A DNA stretch of 64,000 nucleotides from assembly GCA_007026445.1 (NCBI GenBank), contig VDMD01000014.1, positions 496,001 through 560,000 on the forward strand, read 5' to 3'. A model generated the notes under the pieces. That model searched no databases, was not told the origin of the DNA, and saw only the letters and a program-made list of their open reading frames with translations. Every line of letters begins with the position of its first letter. The stretch's first letter is position 1. Position numbers and translations under genes: made by a program. The DNA is from Schizophyllum amplum (lineage: Eukaryota > Basidiomycota > Agaricomycetes > Agaricales > Schizophyllaceae). Below are positions 11,567 through 22,459 of the stretch, in pieces.

Positions 11567-12719
11567 ATGCCCGACATGGTCACCCTCGGTCACCCCACAC
11601 AGCACCAGTTCAACCCGTACACTGACAACGGCGGCACCGTGCTCGCCATCGCGGGATCCGATTTCAGCGTCGTGGCGGGCGACACGCGGCAGAGCGAAGG
11701 ATACAACATCCAGACGCGCTACGCGCCCAAGGTGCACAGATTGTGCGTACGCGTCATCTGAGGACGCGCGTCCAGATTGCTGATCGGCGCGCGCGCAGAA
11801 CGAACAAGGCCGTGCTGGCCGTCACCGGCTTTGCTGCCGATGGCAACACGTTCGTGAAGAAGCTGAAGCAGCGGCTCGAGGTGCGTGCGCTGAGCCATCG
11901 TCCCCGTGCGCCCCGCTCTGACCCCCATCTCAGTGGTACCATCACGCGCACGCGAAGAACATGCCGCTGCAGGCGGTCGCCCGCCTCATCCAGACGATGC
12001 TGTATGGGCGGCGCTTCTTCCCATTCTATGTCTACATCATCCTCGGGGGCATCGAGGAAGACGGTGCGCGCTACCACGCATTGATTAGCGCCGGTACACG
12101 CGTGCTGACGACCGACCTTTCTCCTCATTAGGAAGCGGCTCTGTATACTCCTTCGACCCCGTGGGGTCCTACGAGCGCGAGACGTGCCGCGCGGCCGGCG
12201 CAGCCCAGTCGCTGCTCCAGCCGTTTTTGGATAATCAGGTAAGCCCCCCATACATGCACGCGCCCACCCGTCGCCCTCCCGCCGCAGCCTTGCCAGTGCC
12301 GAGGCTCGGCGGGGTACCGACGATGCACCGATCTTGTCCCGCCCATCGCGCGCGATGATCATGGAGTTCTGATTGGCGCCGTACAGATCTACTTCAAGAA
12401 CCAGATCCCAGCGGCGGGGACGACGCACCCGGCACATCTGCCACTACCGCACGTCCTCTCGCTCGTTATCGACTCCTTCACAGGCGCGACAGAGCGCCAC
12501 ATCGAGGTGGGTACTCTGCTAAATTAGTCCGACAAAATTTCACGTGCTGATGGTCGCGCTTTCGCCCAGGTGGGCGACGGGCTTGAAATGTACATCGTGC
12601 TCGCCAAGGACAGCGCGAATATCCAGGGCGTGCAGAGCATTCCGGGTGCCCAGGAGCAGACGTCAGCGGACGAGGGCGAGCGCGTCTTTGTCGTCCGGAG
12701 GAATCTCAAGCGAGACTAG
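11567..12719 (+). CDS. PRE7: 20S proteasome subunit beta-6 (PSMB1/Pre7)
   Basis: Six exons (11567-11742, 11799-11880, 11934-12063, 12132-12238, 12387-12506, 12570-12719) close in phase to 254 residues. The N-terminal [21 protein letters not shown] and the segments [21 protein letters not shown] and [14 protein letters not shown] are hallmarks of the beta-6 subunit. That subunit builds the inner rings of the 20S core but is not one of the three catalytic subunits, and it lacks a usable N-terminal threonine arrangement. The protein ends [11 protein letters not shown]. It would work with UBC1 (also in this window) in ubiquitin-dependent degradation. No anomalies. Confidence 0.96.
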
Positions 12720-13504
12720 GCGAAATCTCGACTGTGCGGAATAGGGAACAATTGTACTGAATTTCTTGTCGTGACTGACACTCCATCGTCGCGCTTTGTC
12801 TGACGCGCGCCGTCGTCGTCGGGCAGCGCGCCCTGTTCGAGCGGTTGGCGCACCTATATATGTATACAGGACTTCATTCCAGCCATAATGATCATGATAT
12901 GTACCTATAGAAGATCGGTTCTGTTCAGGACACGGCTCTCTTGTTTTGCAAACGCGGCCTGCACCTATTGGAGACTAGCCTGCACCGCATTTATACTGTA
13001 TAGTCTGCCTGTAGAATGTCATCTGACGGATACTTACGACGCGATGAGGAAGTGATAGGTGCCAGATCTGGGAAGAATCACATTCACAGTAGAAGCTACT
13101 GCAGCGGCTTCTGCTGCCATAGGGGTAACGCGTATGTGGGCAGAGGACATGCCAAAGGCTCGTCAACGTCATGCTATGAGGATGACATGAAGACAATGGA
13201 AGTTTATATGGGGATATCAGTTTCGGCAAAATCCGGTGCTTCTTCCCCTGCGTGACGCGTCGACACCTCTTCCCTAATTATTGTCTTCCCTTCTCGCGCG
13301 CGACTGAAGACATACAGTATGCTAGCTGGAACAGTCAGCAAGGAGAATGAACGTAACTGAATACAGTCGGCGTCCAGTACTAGTAAAACACAAGGAACTA
13401 CCGGCAAATTATGTGGGCTTGGCCACAAATGAGAAGCTCACTATCATAAAGTGCCACCGCCCGGATCAGGAGAGGATTGACATTCTTGATGAACGCCTGG
13501 TACT

Positions 13505-13560
13505 ATAGAGCACGGCCGGTGCTACAGAGCAGCGGCCGGTGCTACAGAGCTGCGGCCGGC
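13505..13560. repeat. Short tandem repeat, GGCCGGTGCTACAGAG core
   Basis: Two full copies and one partial copy of a ~20-bp unit built on CGGCCGGTGCTACAGAG lie side by side, the last running into CGGCCGGCCT. Confidence 0.7.
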
Positions 13561-13690
13561 CTCAATCACATAGAAAAGGCGAAGCTGAAGGGTGGTATAT
13601 TACAGAGCACTTCTGCCCATACTCAAATAAGGATAACAGCGTGTATCTATGCGGGTCGGATTGCACCTATCAAGTGGACCAACGGAGTCC

Positions 13691-13791
13691 ACCTATGCGC
13701 TCGTGGCGTACGACGCCTATGTGCTCGTCGCGTACGACGCCTATATGCTCGTCGTATACGACAACACCTACGTGTCCGTCGCATACGAACG
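13691..13791. repeat. Tandem repeat, ~24-bp unit, four diverged copies
   Basis: The unit CCTATGYGCTCGTCGCGTAC plus GACG recurs four times with substitutions and a slightly longer last copy. Right after it a CGAACGAYCTGACAGCG word occurs twice (around 13787 and 13826). Confidence 0.75.
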
Positions 13792-13861
13792 ATCTGACAG
13801 CGTAACACGTACATGACCCGCCGTGTACGAACGACCTGACAGCGGCGCACATGCTCGCCGA

Positions 13862-15688
13862 TCAATCCAACGGTGGGCTCCCATCGCCCGGCGGTAGCGC
13901 ACTCGACCCGTCCGGTGCAAAGAAGTCATCCAAGACGAGTGGTCGGAGGTGGAAGCCCTGAAGTTGATAGTCAGCGGCGGTACATAACACGAACCCGAAG
14001 CGCGCATCACAGCCAGGGAGCACAGGCCATCCCTCGTATCGTGCGTCCAAGGTCATCCCTCGTATCGTGCGTCCAAGGCCACTGCGTGCACGTCGTATTT
14101 GCCATGCCCACTCACCTCCAACTCCCCCCTCTCCAGCTTCTCCTGATTACCCGCCGTGCTGCGCACGAACTCCCGCACGGGCACCATCGCGGCACCGCGG
14201 CAGAGCTCCTTGAGGTCCGAGCCCGAGAAGCCCTCGGTGAGCTCGGCGAGGGAGGTCATGGGGAACTCGGGGGCGAGGGTGGTGCCTTTGAGCATCTGGA
14301 GGAAGGTTTGAGTATGGGGAAGGGTCGAGCATAGAGCAGGAAGGGTTGAGTATGGTGAGGGGTTGAGTATGGTGAGGGGTTGAGTATGGGGAGGGGTCGA
14401 GCATAGAGCAGGAAGGATCGGGGCAGTATCGGAAGGGAGGGATGGAGTAGGCGACGACAGAGTACGGGAGTAGGCGACGACAGCATATGGGAGCAGGCGA
14501 CGACAGCATATGGGAGCAGGCGACGACAGGGTGCGGGAGTATATGATGGTAGAGGTAAATGAAGCCACTCACCAGCGACAATATTCTCAACCGCTGCTCG
14601 AAGCTCGGCAGCCCGACCGAGAACCGCTTGGGCATGCGTCGGAGGATGGCGGTGTCGATGTCATTTGGGCGGTTGGTCGCGCCGAGGACCATGATACGGT
14701 CTGAGCCAGACATCAAGCCGTCCCATAGTCTGCGAGGGGCGTCAGCATTCCGAGTTCGAGAGGGGCTGTACGAGCACGCACGTCATGAACTCCGCCTTCA
14801 ACATCCCCGTCGCCTCATGGTCATTCTTGCTCCTCTCCCTCAAGAACGAGTCGATCTCGTCGATGAATATAATGCTCGGCTGCACCTTCCTCGCCAGCGA
14901 GAACAGCCCCGCGACGAGCTTGTTGCTCTCCCCGTACCACTTGCTCGCCAGCGCGGACGCGGCGATGTTGATGAACGTCGCCTTGCTCTCCTTCGCGAGC
15001 GCCTTGGCGAGCATGGTCTTTCCGCACCCTGGTGGACCGAAGAGGAGGACGCCTTTGGGCGCGGCGAGGAGGGAGGAGGTAGAGGAGAAGAGCTGGGGGT
15101 AGAGGAGGGGTAGATGACGGATTCGCGGAGGGTGGAGACGATGGGTCGAGGCCGCCGATGTCGGAGAAGCGGATGTCGATGTCGTCCGGGTGGATAATTT
15201 CGTTGGCGATGGTGGCTGCAGGTGGTGAGGACGCACAAGAAATGCGAGGTGGAGATAGTATGCAGGAGGAAAGAAAGAGGAGACGAATGAAGAAGAAAGG
15301 TCAGTATAAAGCAAAGATCGAGGACACGGACGCGTACATTCATACTCGTCGAGCTCGATGTTCTGATGTCCCAGGCGCTTAAGTGCTTCAATCTTCTTGC
15401 CCTTCACAGCCTGTCGCTTGGGAAGCGCAGTCTCCGTGAGAAGCTAGAGTACCACATTTAGCGAGGCGATCATGTTGGTGGCGAGCAATACGCACTGATA
15501 CGGCATAGTAGAGGGCTGCCTGGAGCGGGGCAATATCAGCCACATCCCACAGTAATGTCCAGCATACGCACTGAGGACGCAAAGAAGAGCCCGACTACAA
15601 TGCTGAGTAAGTTCGAAAGCGCAGAAGCAGTATAGGTGAAGAACATACAATCGAGGGCGACCTTCAGTTTGTTCTCGGAACTCCACAT
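13862..15688 (-). CDS. MSP1: MSP1/ATAD1 mitochondrial outer-membrane AAA ATPase, with two 1-base frame breaks
   Basis: Eight exons on the minus strand: 15688-15649, 15594-15572, 15519-15496, 15443-15338, 15215-14782, 14729-14573, 14295-14116 and 13957-13862. They give ~353 residues, against 362 in yeast. An N-terminal anchor (about 10-32, built from three exons, two of only 23 and 24 bp) precedes the linker and [13 protein letters not shown]. Then come Walker A GPPGCGKT, the pore-loop WYGESNK, Walker B IIFIDEID, and the second region of homology [10 protein letters not shown] with arginine fingers. Msp1 extracts mistargeted tail-anchored proteins from mitochondria. In exon 5 the conserved frame is lost by one base at about 15143-15145 and again at about 15107-15110, both in C runs of the coding strand. 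Everything else is intact, so I favour sequence error over a dead gene. Intron 6 is long (277 nt) and repetitive. Confidence 0.88.
14028..14078. repeat. 25-bp direct duplication inside MSP1 intron 7
   Basis: The word CATCCCTCGTATCGTGCGTC plus CAAGG occurs twice in tandem with one base between. It begins about 40 bases inside the donor of the last intron, so it looks like a recent slip duplication with no effect on the coding frame. Confidence 0.8.
14296..14572 (-). repeat. Minisatellites filling MSP1 intron 6
   Basis: The 277-nt intron holds two arrays. At 14307-14430 a GGGTTGAGTATGGTGAGG-type unit recurs with GGGTCGAGCATAGAGCAGGA variants. At 14446-14535 a GGAGTAGGCGACGACAG-type unit recurs about five times. 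This explains why the intron is five times longer than its neighbours. Confidence 0.85.
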
Positions 15689-16167
15689 GTCGGTCTGTCG
15701 CGTTGCTCGCCGCGAGCGTTGATGTGAGCAGGCTGATAAAGACTACCGAGACTCCAAATGTCTACAGAGGGAGACAAAGGGAAGGCAATGAACGACGAAG
15801 ACAAGGAATGACAACACTGAGCACGTCCGCCGTCGGGCTCGCCGGCTCGCACCTCCCGGTGATCCGTCGACACGTGGCAAGAAGTAAATATTTGGCGCCC
15901 GCGGGGATGCCAATCCTCGGAAAGTTGAACAACGCCTCCATTGCACGACGCGCAAGGCGCTCCCTACGCCCTCCCAATACTTAGACGCCCATAGAGTGCT
16001 TCTCCGATGTGCACAATAGACAAGTTGTCGATCATGAGTCCGTCAAGCTAGGCCGCTTACCCAGGGTCGCTTATCTGCGCCTAGACGAGGGAGTACGGGC
16101 GCCTATAGCTGGGTCTTCAAGTACGTTGCGCTGAAGTTTTGCATAGCGGTCTACTTGCCTGACCACC
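15689..16167. other. Intergenic between divergent MSP1 and the TIGR04076-like gene
   Basis: A shared promoter region. A minus-strand ORF (15762-15977) lies in what should be the MSP1 5' flank; it has no recognisable domain and I do not call it. Confidence 0.5.
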
Positions 16168-16749
16168 ATGTCCGTCAACACAGCGCTCAAGCAGGGCTCG
16201 ACAGAGCCGACCTCCCCGGCGTCTATCAGTCAGGCGGGCTCGAGCGCGAGCCAGCCGGCCACGCCCCAAGAATCGACGTACCAGCTGTTTGATCTCCGCG
16301 TCGAGGTTGTGTGTCCGCCCGGCGAGCGCATACTGTGCGGTGCGAGGGATGGAGACCATTTTTTGCTTGTCGGCGAGATGTTGAGCCTTCCACCGGGGCA
16401 AGCGTTCTCGATATACTCGTTAGGTGAGCATCCCGAGCCTTTGAGTGTTGCGCCCGTGTTGGTCTCAATTCTGTCGCAACCACTCTCGCCGTGATGTTGA
16501 TATGCGCTATGTTGTCCGCCACGTAGTCCGTCGCTGATGTCTCTCGCAGGTTCCATCCTCCCTCTTCTTTCCGGGATGCAGCGGACGCACCAGATGACCG
16601 ACTGGATGACGAGCGAGACGGAAATCGCATGTCCGGACCCGCTATGCAAGTCGAAGCTTAGGATCAAGAGGACGGGGCTGCGTACCTTTGGTCCGGGCAA
16701 CGTCTCTCTGGACTTCACTTCCGCAGAGACGAGGTCAGAGGAGGACTAG
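16168..16749 (+). CDS. TIGR04076-like small conserved protein of unknown function
   Basis: Two exons (16168-16423, 16550-16749) give 151 residues. A Ser/Thr-rich N-terminal ~38 residues is followed by a compact domain: FDLRVEVVCPPGERILCGARDGDHF, then GEMLSLPPGQAFSIYSLGSILPLL, then MTSETEIACPDPLCKSKLRIKR. The order (basic strand, cysteine early, glycine/aspartate turn, hydrophobic helix with a proline, C-terminal CPDPxC) matches my memory of the TIGR04076 family found in bacteria and fungi. Its role is unknown. The three later cysteines (in CPDPLC and earlier VVCP) could bind a metal, which is inference. The 126-nt intron is longer than average here. Confidence 0.7.
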
Positions 16750-17358
16750 TGGCTTCTATAGATGGGCTTAGGTGGGGTGCCGCTGGAGACTGATTAGACT
16801 AAGATAGCATCTCAAGTTTGTTGACGCTGAACGAACAAAGCTTTCCTGATGGGGCAAGCGGCCTCGGATAATTGAAAGCACATGGTCGTCGGCGCTAAAT
16901 CCATCTTGTTCTTGCGAACTTCTGCCTACTATGTACTTACTTCTGCCCAAGTCGCGCCAGAGAATACAAGTGCACATCTATCATGCCCAGCTAGAAGCTC
17001 TGATTTATACCTTGGATCAGAACTTCGGGACAGAAAGCGCAGTGGCGCGAGTGCGGGCGGACGCGCATTGCCACGTGATCGCGACGGTTCTCAGCTTCTT
17101 GAAGTTGGCAATCAAGCAGCGCGTGTCTCTTCCTCCTTCCTTCTCATGCAAGCTGTCTATATCGCTCGCCGTTAACTTCTGGCAGCGCTGGTGCCGAAAT
17201 AATCAAGATAACTCGACCTGAACGCTCGCAACTGAGCCTGACAACGCACCAGCTCCTGTCCAGCTGCACCTTCGCATTCCTATAAACTAATTATTCAAGG
17301 TGTGTCCCAGAAACCTTGAGCGAGATGCCAGAAGCTGAACTCGCGCAATTGTAGACGC
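16750..17358. other. Intergenic, no gene seen
   Basis: A 96-codon ORF at 16931-17221 lacks any domain or splice partner. The region should contain the promoter of the next gene. Confidence 0.5.
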
Positions 17359-19710
17359 ATGCCGAGCCTATTCACCCGACTGCGACGCCGGGCGTTGACC
17401 GTGTCGAATCCCGCGCCACCACCGGTCACGCCCGCCCCGCCGAGCACACCGCTTCCCACAGCATCATCAGACCCATCTCCCCTCCCGCGCAAGATCCACC
17501 CCGACCTCAACGCGCTCGAGGAGGACCTCCAGAGGGAGGCGCACCCATCCGGGGGATCCCAGGCGCGTAGGCACACTGTCGGATCCGCACCACTACCCGC
17601 ACCGCTCCCCGCTTCAGCGCCCGTCGCGTCCTCCTCGCATCCACCCGTTCTCGAAAGCAGCACACACTCCCCAATGTCGTCTCGGACGCATATCACGCGT
17701 ACGGCGTCGTCCGTGGACGATGCGCTGGCCGGGTTGCCCGCCTCGCCCGGGAGGCGCATCATAGCGCGTCTCGCCAACCTCGCGTCGCGCTCTACGCCCA
17801 GTGTCTCGCCCTCGCCACCTACACGTTCCCCTCCACGCACTCCACCTCGCAGGCGCCCCAGCACCGCAGAGACACGATGGTCAACCTTCGGTCGCTCGCC
17901 GCTTGGTGGGAAGCCCGCGCCCGCGCAGCTCGGCTTCCCGGAAGAGTTCGGTGGGCACTCATCCGAACACACCTCGGACGCGTCGTACAGCACGCAGTCG
18001 TACCGCACAGGCGGGACGGGCGGCACAACTCGGACGACGCACACGCTGGGGAACCCCGCGCGACCCATCACGCCCGCCTCCCCTTCGGAGCCGCCTCTGC
18101 CTATGGCCACGCCCTCGGCGCATACGTTCGGCTCGCCCACGCCACCATCGAGCGGCTTCACGTTCACGAAGCGGGTGCAGTCCCCCGTGCCGCCGATGCC
18201 GCCGCTCAGTCATCCTGAGTTGACAATGCGGAAGCCACTGTTCCGTACGGCTACGCATACGTCGGCACGGGAGCCGACGCGGCGTGCGCGAATGCTTGTT
18301 ACTTCAGCTTCAATGCCGGCTATGCGCAGACGGAGGAGACGGAGCAGTGCTGGGTGGCGTGCGGACCGTCCTACAGCAGCGCTGCCCAAGACGCCCGAGC
18401 GCAGGGCTGATGCGGTAGGACACTCATCGCGAATGGGTCGTTTGTCGCGCACTAGCTTGTCGCGTCACAGTTTGTCGCGCTCTCGGTCGCACGTACGAAC
18501 GGAGTCTCGTCGTTCGAGCGCTGAGTACAGTGCACGGCAGGCCTCCCTTCACATAGAGGATGAGCAGGCACCATGGGAGGCGCTCGTATCCCGCGAAATT
18601 GTGGGCTTGTCTCTGGGACGCCACCCCGCAAGATCGAAGGAGGGCCGCGGCAGCGTACAGGTGCTGCAGCCGCCCGCCTTCATCGGTTCAGCACCCGCCC
18701 GTGCTTCATCCTCTTACCTCTCTTCGTCGTCTATCGTATCCGCTGCGCCCTCCTCCTGCTTGACAGTCGAACCCTCATCCCCGACGCCCATATACCGTTC
18801 CCAGGAGATTATACCCCGGGCGTCGCGTTCCGAAGTTGCGGTCGGGGACCGCAAGGGCAAGGGGCGGGCGGTGCCCGCCTCGTCAAGTTGGGCCGGCCCA
18901 TCTGTTTATCAGCAGCAGCATGGCCACTCTTCCCGCAGTATGACAGGCAAGCGGAAGGCGCAGGACGATATGTCCCTCAGCGATGAGGAATCAGACGAGT
19001 GGGACAGTTCGCCGGAGCAGCCACAGCGGTCGTCCGTGCCAACTTCGGAGGAGGCTCGGAGGAAACGTCCGAGGCTGTCGTTGACTGAGCCGCAGGACGC
19101 GTCGCTCATTCATTCGCTCGGCGGCGCACGACACTCGCGGCAGCCTTCGCGTTTGTCTGGGAACCCCTCCGTACGGCTGTCCGCGCAGCCGACCAACAGG
19201 CTGTCGCTCCAACCCTCGTCGCGTATGTCCGGACAGCCCTCGCCGCGCGCCTCGACCTATGCATCCGGCAGCACACGTTACCATATGCGCGACCCGCGCA
19301 AGCCGCCGCCGCTCGTTCCGACGCCGTGGGTGCCCACCAGGCAGGGCCCCCTGAACGCATGGCTGTTCTTCGTGGGCTTCGTGCTGTTCCCGGTGTGGTG
19401 GGTTGGCGGGTTCGCGGCGTCGACGCGGAGTGTTCCGTCGGAGTTGCGAGTAGAGGTCGACGCGGAACAGCTGGTCGGGGATCTCGAGAGCGCATCTCGG
19501 GTGGGGGTGTCCAGCAAGCGCGGAAGCGTGCTGCTGGCGGATGCGCAGGCCGAACACGGTGAGTGTCGCGTGTTTGGCTGTATGGATGGCGACTGATTAC
19601 CGAGTGCAGATGCTAGGTCGTGGCGGCTGCGATGTCGCATAATGGCCGCTGTGTCGCTGGTGACATACGTGCCCTTTATAGTGCTTGTGGCTATCTTCGC
19701 TCCGCGGTAG
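17359..19710 (+). CDS. Ser/Pro/Arg-rich protein with C-terminal membrane segments, unknown function
   Basis: Two exons (17359-19558, 19610-19710) give 766 residues. The first ~650 are disordered: Pro/Ser/Thr blocks, RS-rich stretches (SRTSLSRHSLSRSRS near 360) and a repeated RLSxxPSxRxS pattern near 590-640. There follows the conserved-looking DPRKPPPLVPTPWVPTRQGP. A hydrophobic helix comes next (about 668-690, AWLFFVGFVLFPVWWVGGF) and, after a loop, a second helix encoded by exon 2 (VSLVTYVPFIVLVAIFAP). The C-terminus follows immediately. This is a two-helix hairpin anchored protein with a long cytosolic phospho-rich tail, similar in style to fungal membrane-tether proteins. The function is unknown. 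The unspliced frame would stop soon after 19559 and lose the second helix. Confidence 0.8.
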
Positions 19711-20251
19711 CGCGAGCGACCACGTCTGTGTGCTGCCTTTGCTATTCTCTTTGCCCTGTCTTCTCCAGCTGGTTCAATTCCTCGGCGACATTCCGCGCAT
19801 TTTCCCCACGGGTTTCTTTTCTTGTAGCATCGCTTTTTGGCCCGACAAGGTTCATGCATGCTTTGTCTCTCGACGTTCGTTCCATGTCACGCTGGCTGTC
19901 GATATCTGGATTGTAGATATTTTGACGCCCTTCATGAGCTTTCTGTTCTCATGTTATGCCTCCCGCCTCTTGCGCCTATTCTTGTTAGATCTCTTCTTGT
20001 TGGATCCCCTTACCTCTGGATTTATAATTCCTTTATTATGTTTTGCGCGGTCATTGACCGATACTCCTTGTCGATATATCGGTGCATCCTTCTTCGCACC
20101 AACTCACGGATACCTGTACTCATATATCACAGCAGCCCTAGAACCATGGCTCCCATAGCACACACATTGTAGATATCCGGAAGGCATGATACGAGCTCTA
20201 CGTCTAGTACTTCATGCACGCTTTTCTTTGGGCGAAATCATTAGAAGCCCA
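19711..20251. other. Intergenic between convergent genes
   Basis: Only 3' flanks are expected here. T-rich plus-strand ORFs are not gene-like. Confidence 0.5.
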
Positions 20252-21183
20252 TTATGAAGTCCAGCCGCCTGCACGACCTGATGATACGCGTTCCAGCCAT
20301 TGCGCTTCAGCTTCAGCAACGGTGTCTGTACCGGCCTCCCTCAACTCGTCAACCAACCGAAGTCGCCCGTCCTCCGCTGAGAGCGCTTTCAGTTGGAGGA
20401 GTCTGTGCTGCATCACGGCAGGTAGAATTCTCGGCACGCATATCTGTATCTTTTCTAGTGCGGCCATGTGTTCCGGAAGGGCTCGCCCACGCGTGAGATG
20501 CCAGACGACGACGTTGCCGAAAGGCACTCGAAGATGGGTCAGGCGGGGTGCGAGGGTCGGGAGCAGCTTGATGACGCTCACTACGCGTGCTCGTGGCGTG
20601 TCGAGGAAGGTGTCGATGCTGCGTAAGTGCAAGTGACGCAGTGCCGGGAATGTCGGTACGGGTTGTAGCTCGAAGGGTGTGGTGGCAACCCAGGACGTGG
20701 TGAGCTCTTCGAGGGCGACGAAAGTGCGCCGTGGCTGGAGGATGTTGCCGAGGTGATAGCAGTGTCCGGATATGTGGAGGATACGGATATAGGGGGCGAT
20801 GGTGTCCATAATTATGTCCATAATTGCCTGCACCCAGAGGCGCATCGGAGTATGCTGGGCAATATCTGAAGGCAGGGATCGGATTAGTTGGAAGTAGTAG
20901 AATAGCAATGACACTCACTGCGTACGTCAAAGCCGCTGATATATAGATATTTGACTTGGTGGGCGATTGAGGGATCGGACTGAAGGAGTGCGCAGAAGCG
21001 CGAAACCTGAGCGAAGTCTTTGAGAGCAAGCGACTGGAAGCGAAGGGGGCGGGCTGCGAGATAAAAAAGCCTATTCTGAGCGCAAAGAGCACGAGCAGTC
21101 GATCCATCGTCGGTACAAGCAAGGGGAAATATCTCCGTCATCCATAGTTCGGGGGGAAATCTGGAAGCCCAGTCGACTGCCAT
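20252..21183 (-). CDS. F-box-like protein
   Basis: Two exons (21183-20919, 20865-20252) close in phase to 292 residues. The start MAVDWASRFPPELWMTEIFPLA resembles the LPxELxxxIF core of an F-box. It is followed by RALCAQNRLFYLAARPLRFQSLALKD, the standard opening of Agaricomycete F-box proteins, then by leucine-rich stretches (HLHLRSIDTFL, LTHLRVPFGNVVVWHL). The expected role is substrate choice in an SCF ubiquitin ligase; the target is unknown. An in-frame upstream ATG at 21267 exists, but the extra 28 residues look like leader, so I chose 21183. The 53-nt intron has no stop in one frame, which hides the junction. Confidence 0.75.
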
Positions 21184-22459
21184 TTTGCAAGCGAGTTCAG
21201 ACAAGAGTTGTAAATCAACTCGAAGAAGAGGTCCAGGTCGCTGGTCAGCAAGAGATAGCTGCTGCAAAAGCTGGTCGGCAGATGATGACAGTTGCTGAGG
21301 ATGTTCAGTCGAGGTGAGGCCAGGGTGAAGCCAAAGGGTATAAGACAGGGGCGCAGGTTGAGTCTCGGTCCGACCCGATCAGGCGCGCCACCCGTGGCTT
21401 TTCCACGGTCACGTGGCACAGGAAGGACGTTCGACGGTTCACCTTCCCCAGGTATTGAACCAACAGCGTAATTTGTCATTCGCGGAGGAAACGGATAGCT
21501 GAGGCGCTTGGCTAAGGGAATATACATGTTCATGTAGATCGATGCACTGCCAAAATTCGGAAATGCTTCTGCCACAGACGAAATAAGGGCGGCGCAGTAG
21601 GCGTCGTTGACCTCAGAACGTTTGAACCCGAGGACTCACGCCAATACGCTGGGGATACTGACGGCGGGAGGCGACTAGGAGTACTCAACGAGGAAGCAGA
21701 GATGTCTCGATAAGCCACCGCAATATGATGGCCCTTTGGGCAGACGCGGTGACAATGGCCTCGGCGCGTTTTGCATCGATAAGCGCGCGCGGGAATGCCG
21801 CACTCCGTCTTTGGTGATACCGTCGCCGAAGCGTTGGTGGGAGCAGAATGTCATGGTCATAGCGCGCATGTGCAATCTGGCGCAACGCGATTGAATGAAG
21901 GAACCAAAGCTTCAGGCGAGAGTCGTCCGGACCAACGGCAAGACGGATGATAGTTCCCGGCTGTTGTGAATGTAAAGTACAAAGTAAGCTTTAGAAACCC
22001 CTTATAAGAACGGTCACTCACTCATCGAAGACCATATCTGAAGCTCAGACCACCCGGAGATGGCATATGCGCGCCACACTGGCGCTCGGACGTACTTCTG
22101 TGTAAAAAGAGGTCGAGCCAAGGGCTCCAACGGAGCTGTGTACTGATCGCCTTCTATGCACGATCATCCCACTGCGTCGCTGCACTAAGGAAAAAAATTG
22201 TTAGTCGCCTTGACACCTGCCTTATGGGGCACCAAAGAGAAAGCTAGCGGACAAATCAAGCGCTAAGCGAGAGCAGGCGAGAGCGCGCCCGGGTCCAGCT
22301 CGGACGCATTGCTGTCCCCATCAAGGAAACAACGCTCGAGAAGATGGCGGGCAAAGGCGGTCCCGGGAAGACTTGCATCGAGGATATCATTTTGGATTAT
22401 CGATACGGCTGTCCCTGTATGATAATCGGCTTTCCCAACCCATGCTTCGCTCCGTCTCC
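21184..22459. other. Intergenic, no gene seen
   Basis: 1.3 kb between the F-box gene and the next minus-strand gene. Minus-strand ORFs (21138-21575, 21675-21885) have no recognisable features. It contains the F-box gene promoter and the 3' flank of the gene at 22460. Confidence 0.45.

Larger units (their letters stand above)
12720..13861. other. Intergenic, convergent 3' ends of PRE7 and MSP1; contains tandem repeats
   Basis: No gene is recognised. The stretch holds the 3' flanks of the two convergent genes and two small tandem-repeat tracts (13505-13560 and 13691-13791). The ORFs across those repeats are by-products of the repeats. Confidence 0.55.

Noticed and set aside
13505..13791. Tandem repeats considered as a CRISPR array
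   Set aside because: Units are contiguous or nearly so, diverged, and without unique spacers; the host is a eukaryote.
13862..15688. MSP1 called as a pseudogene
   Set aside because: Only two single-base losses within 40 bases, while all motifs, eight splice pairs and the end are intact; sequence error explains it better.
17295..18167. 290-codon minus-strand ORF opposite the Ser/Pro-rich gene
   Set aside because: A shadow frame of codons such as TCG and CCG; no motif, and the plus-strand gene has two membrane helices and a good intron.
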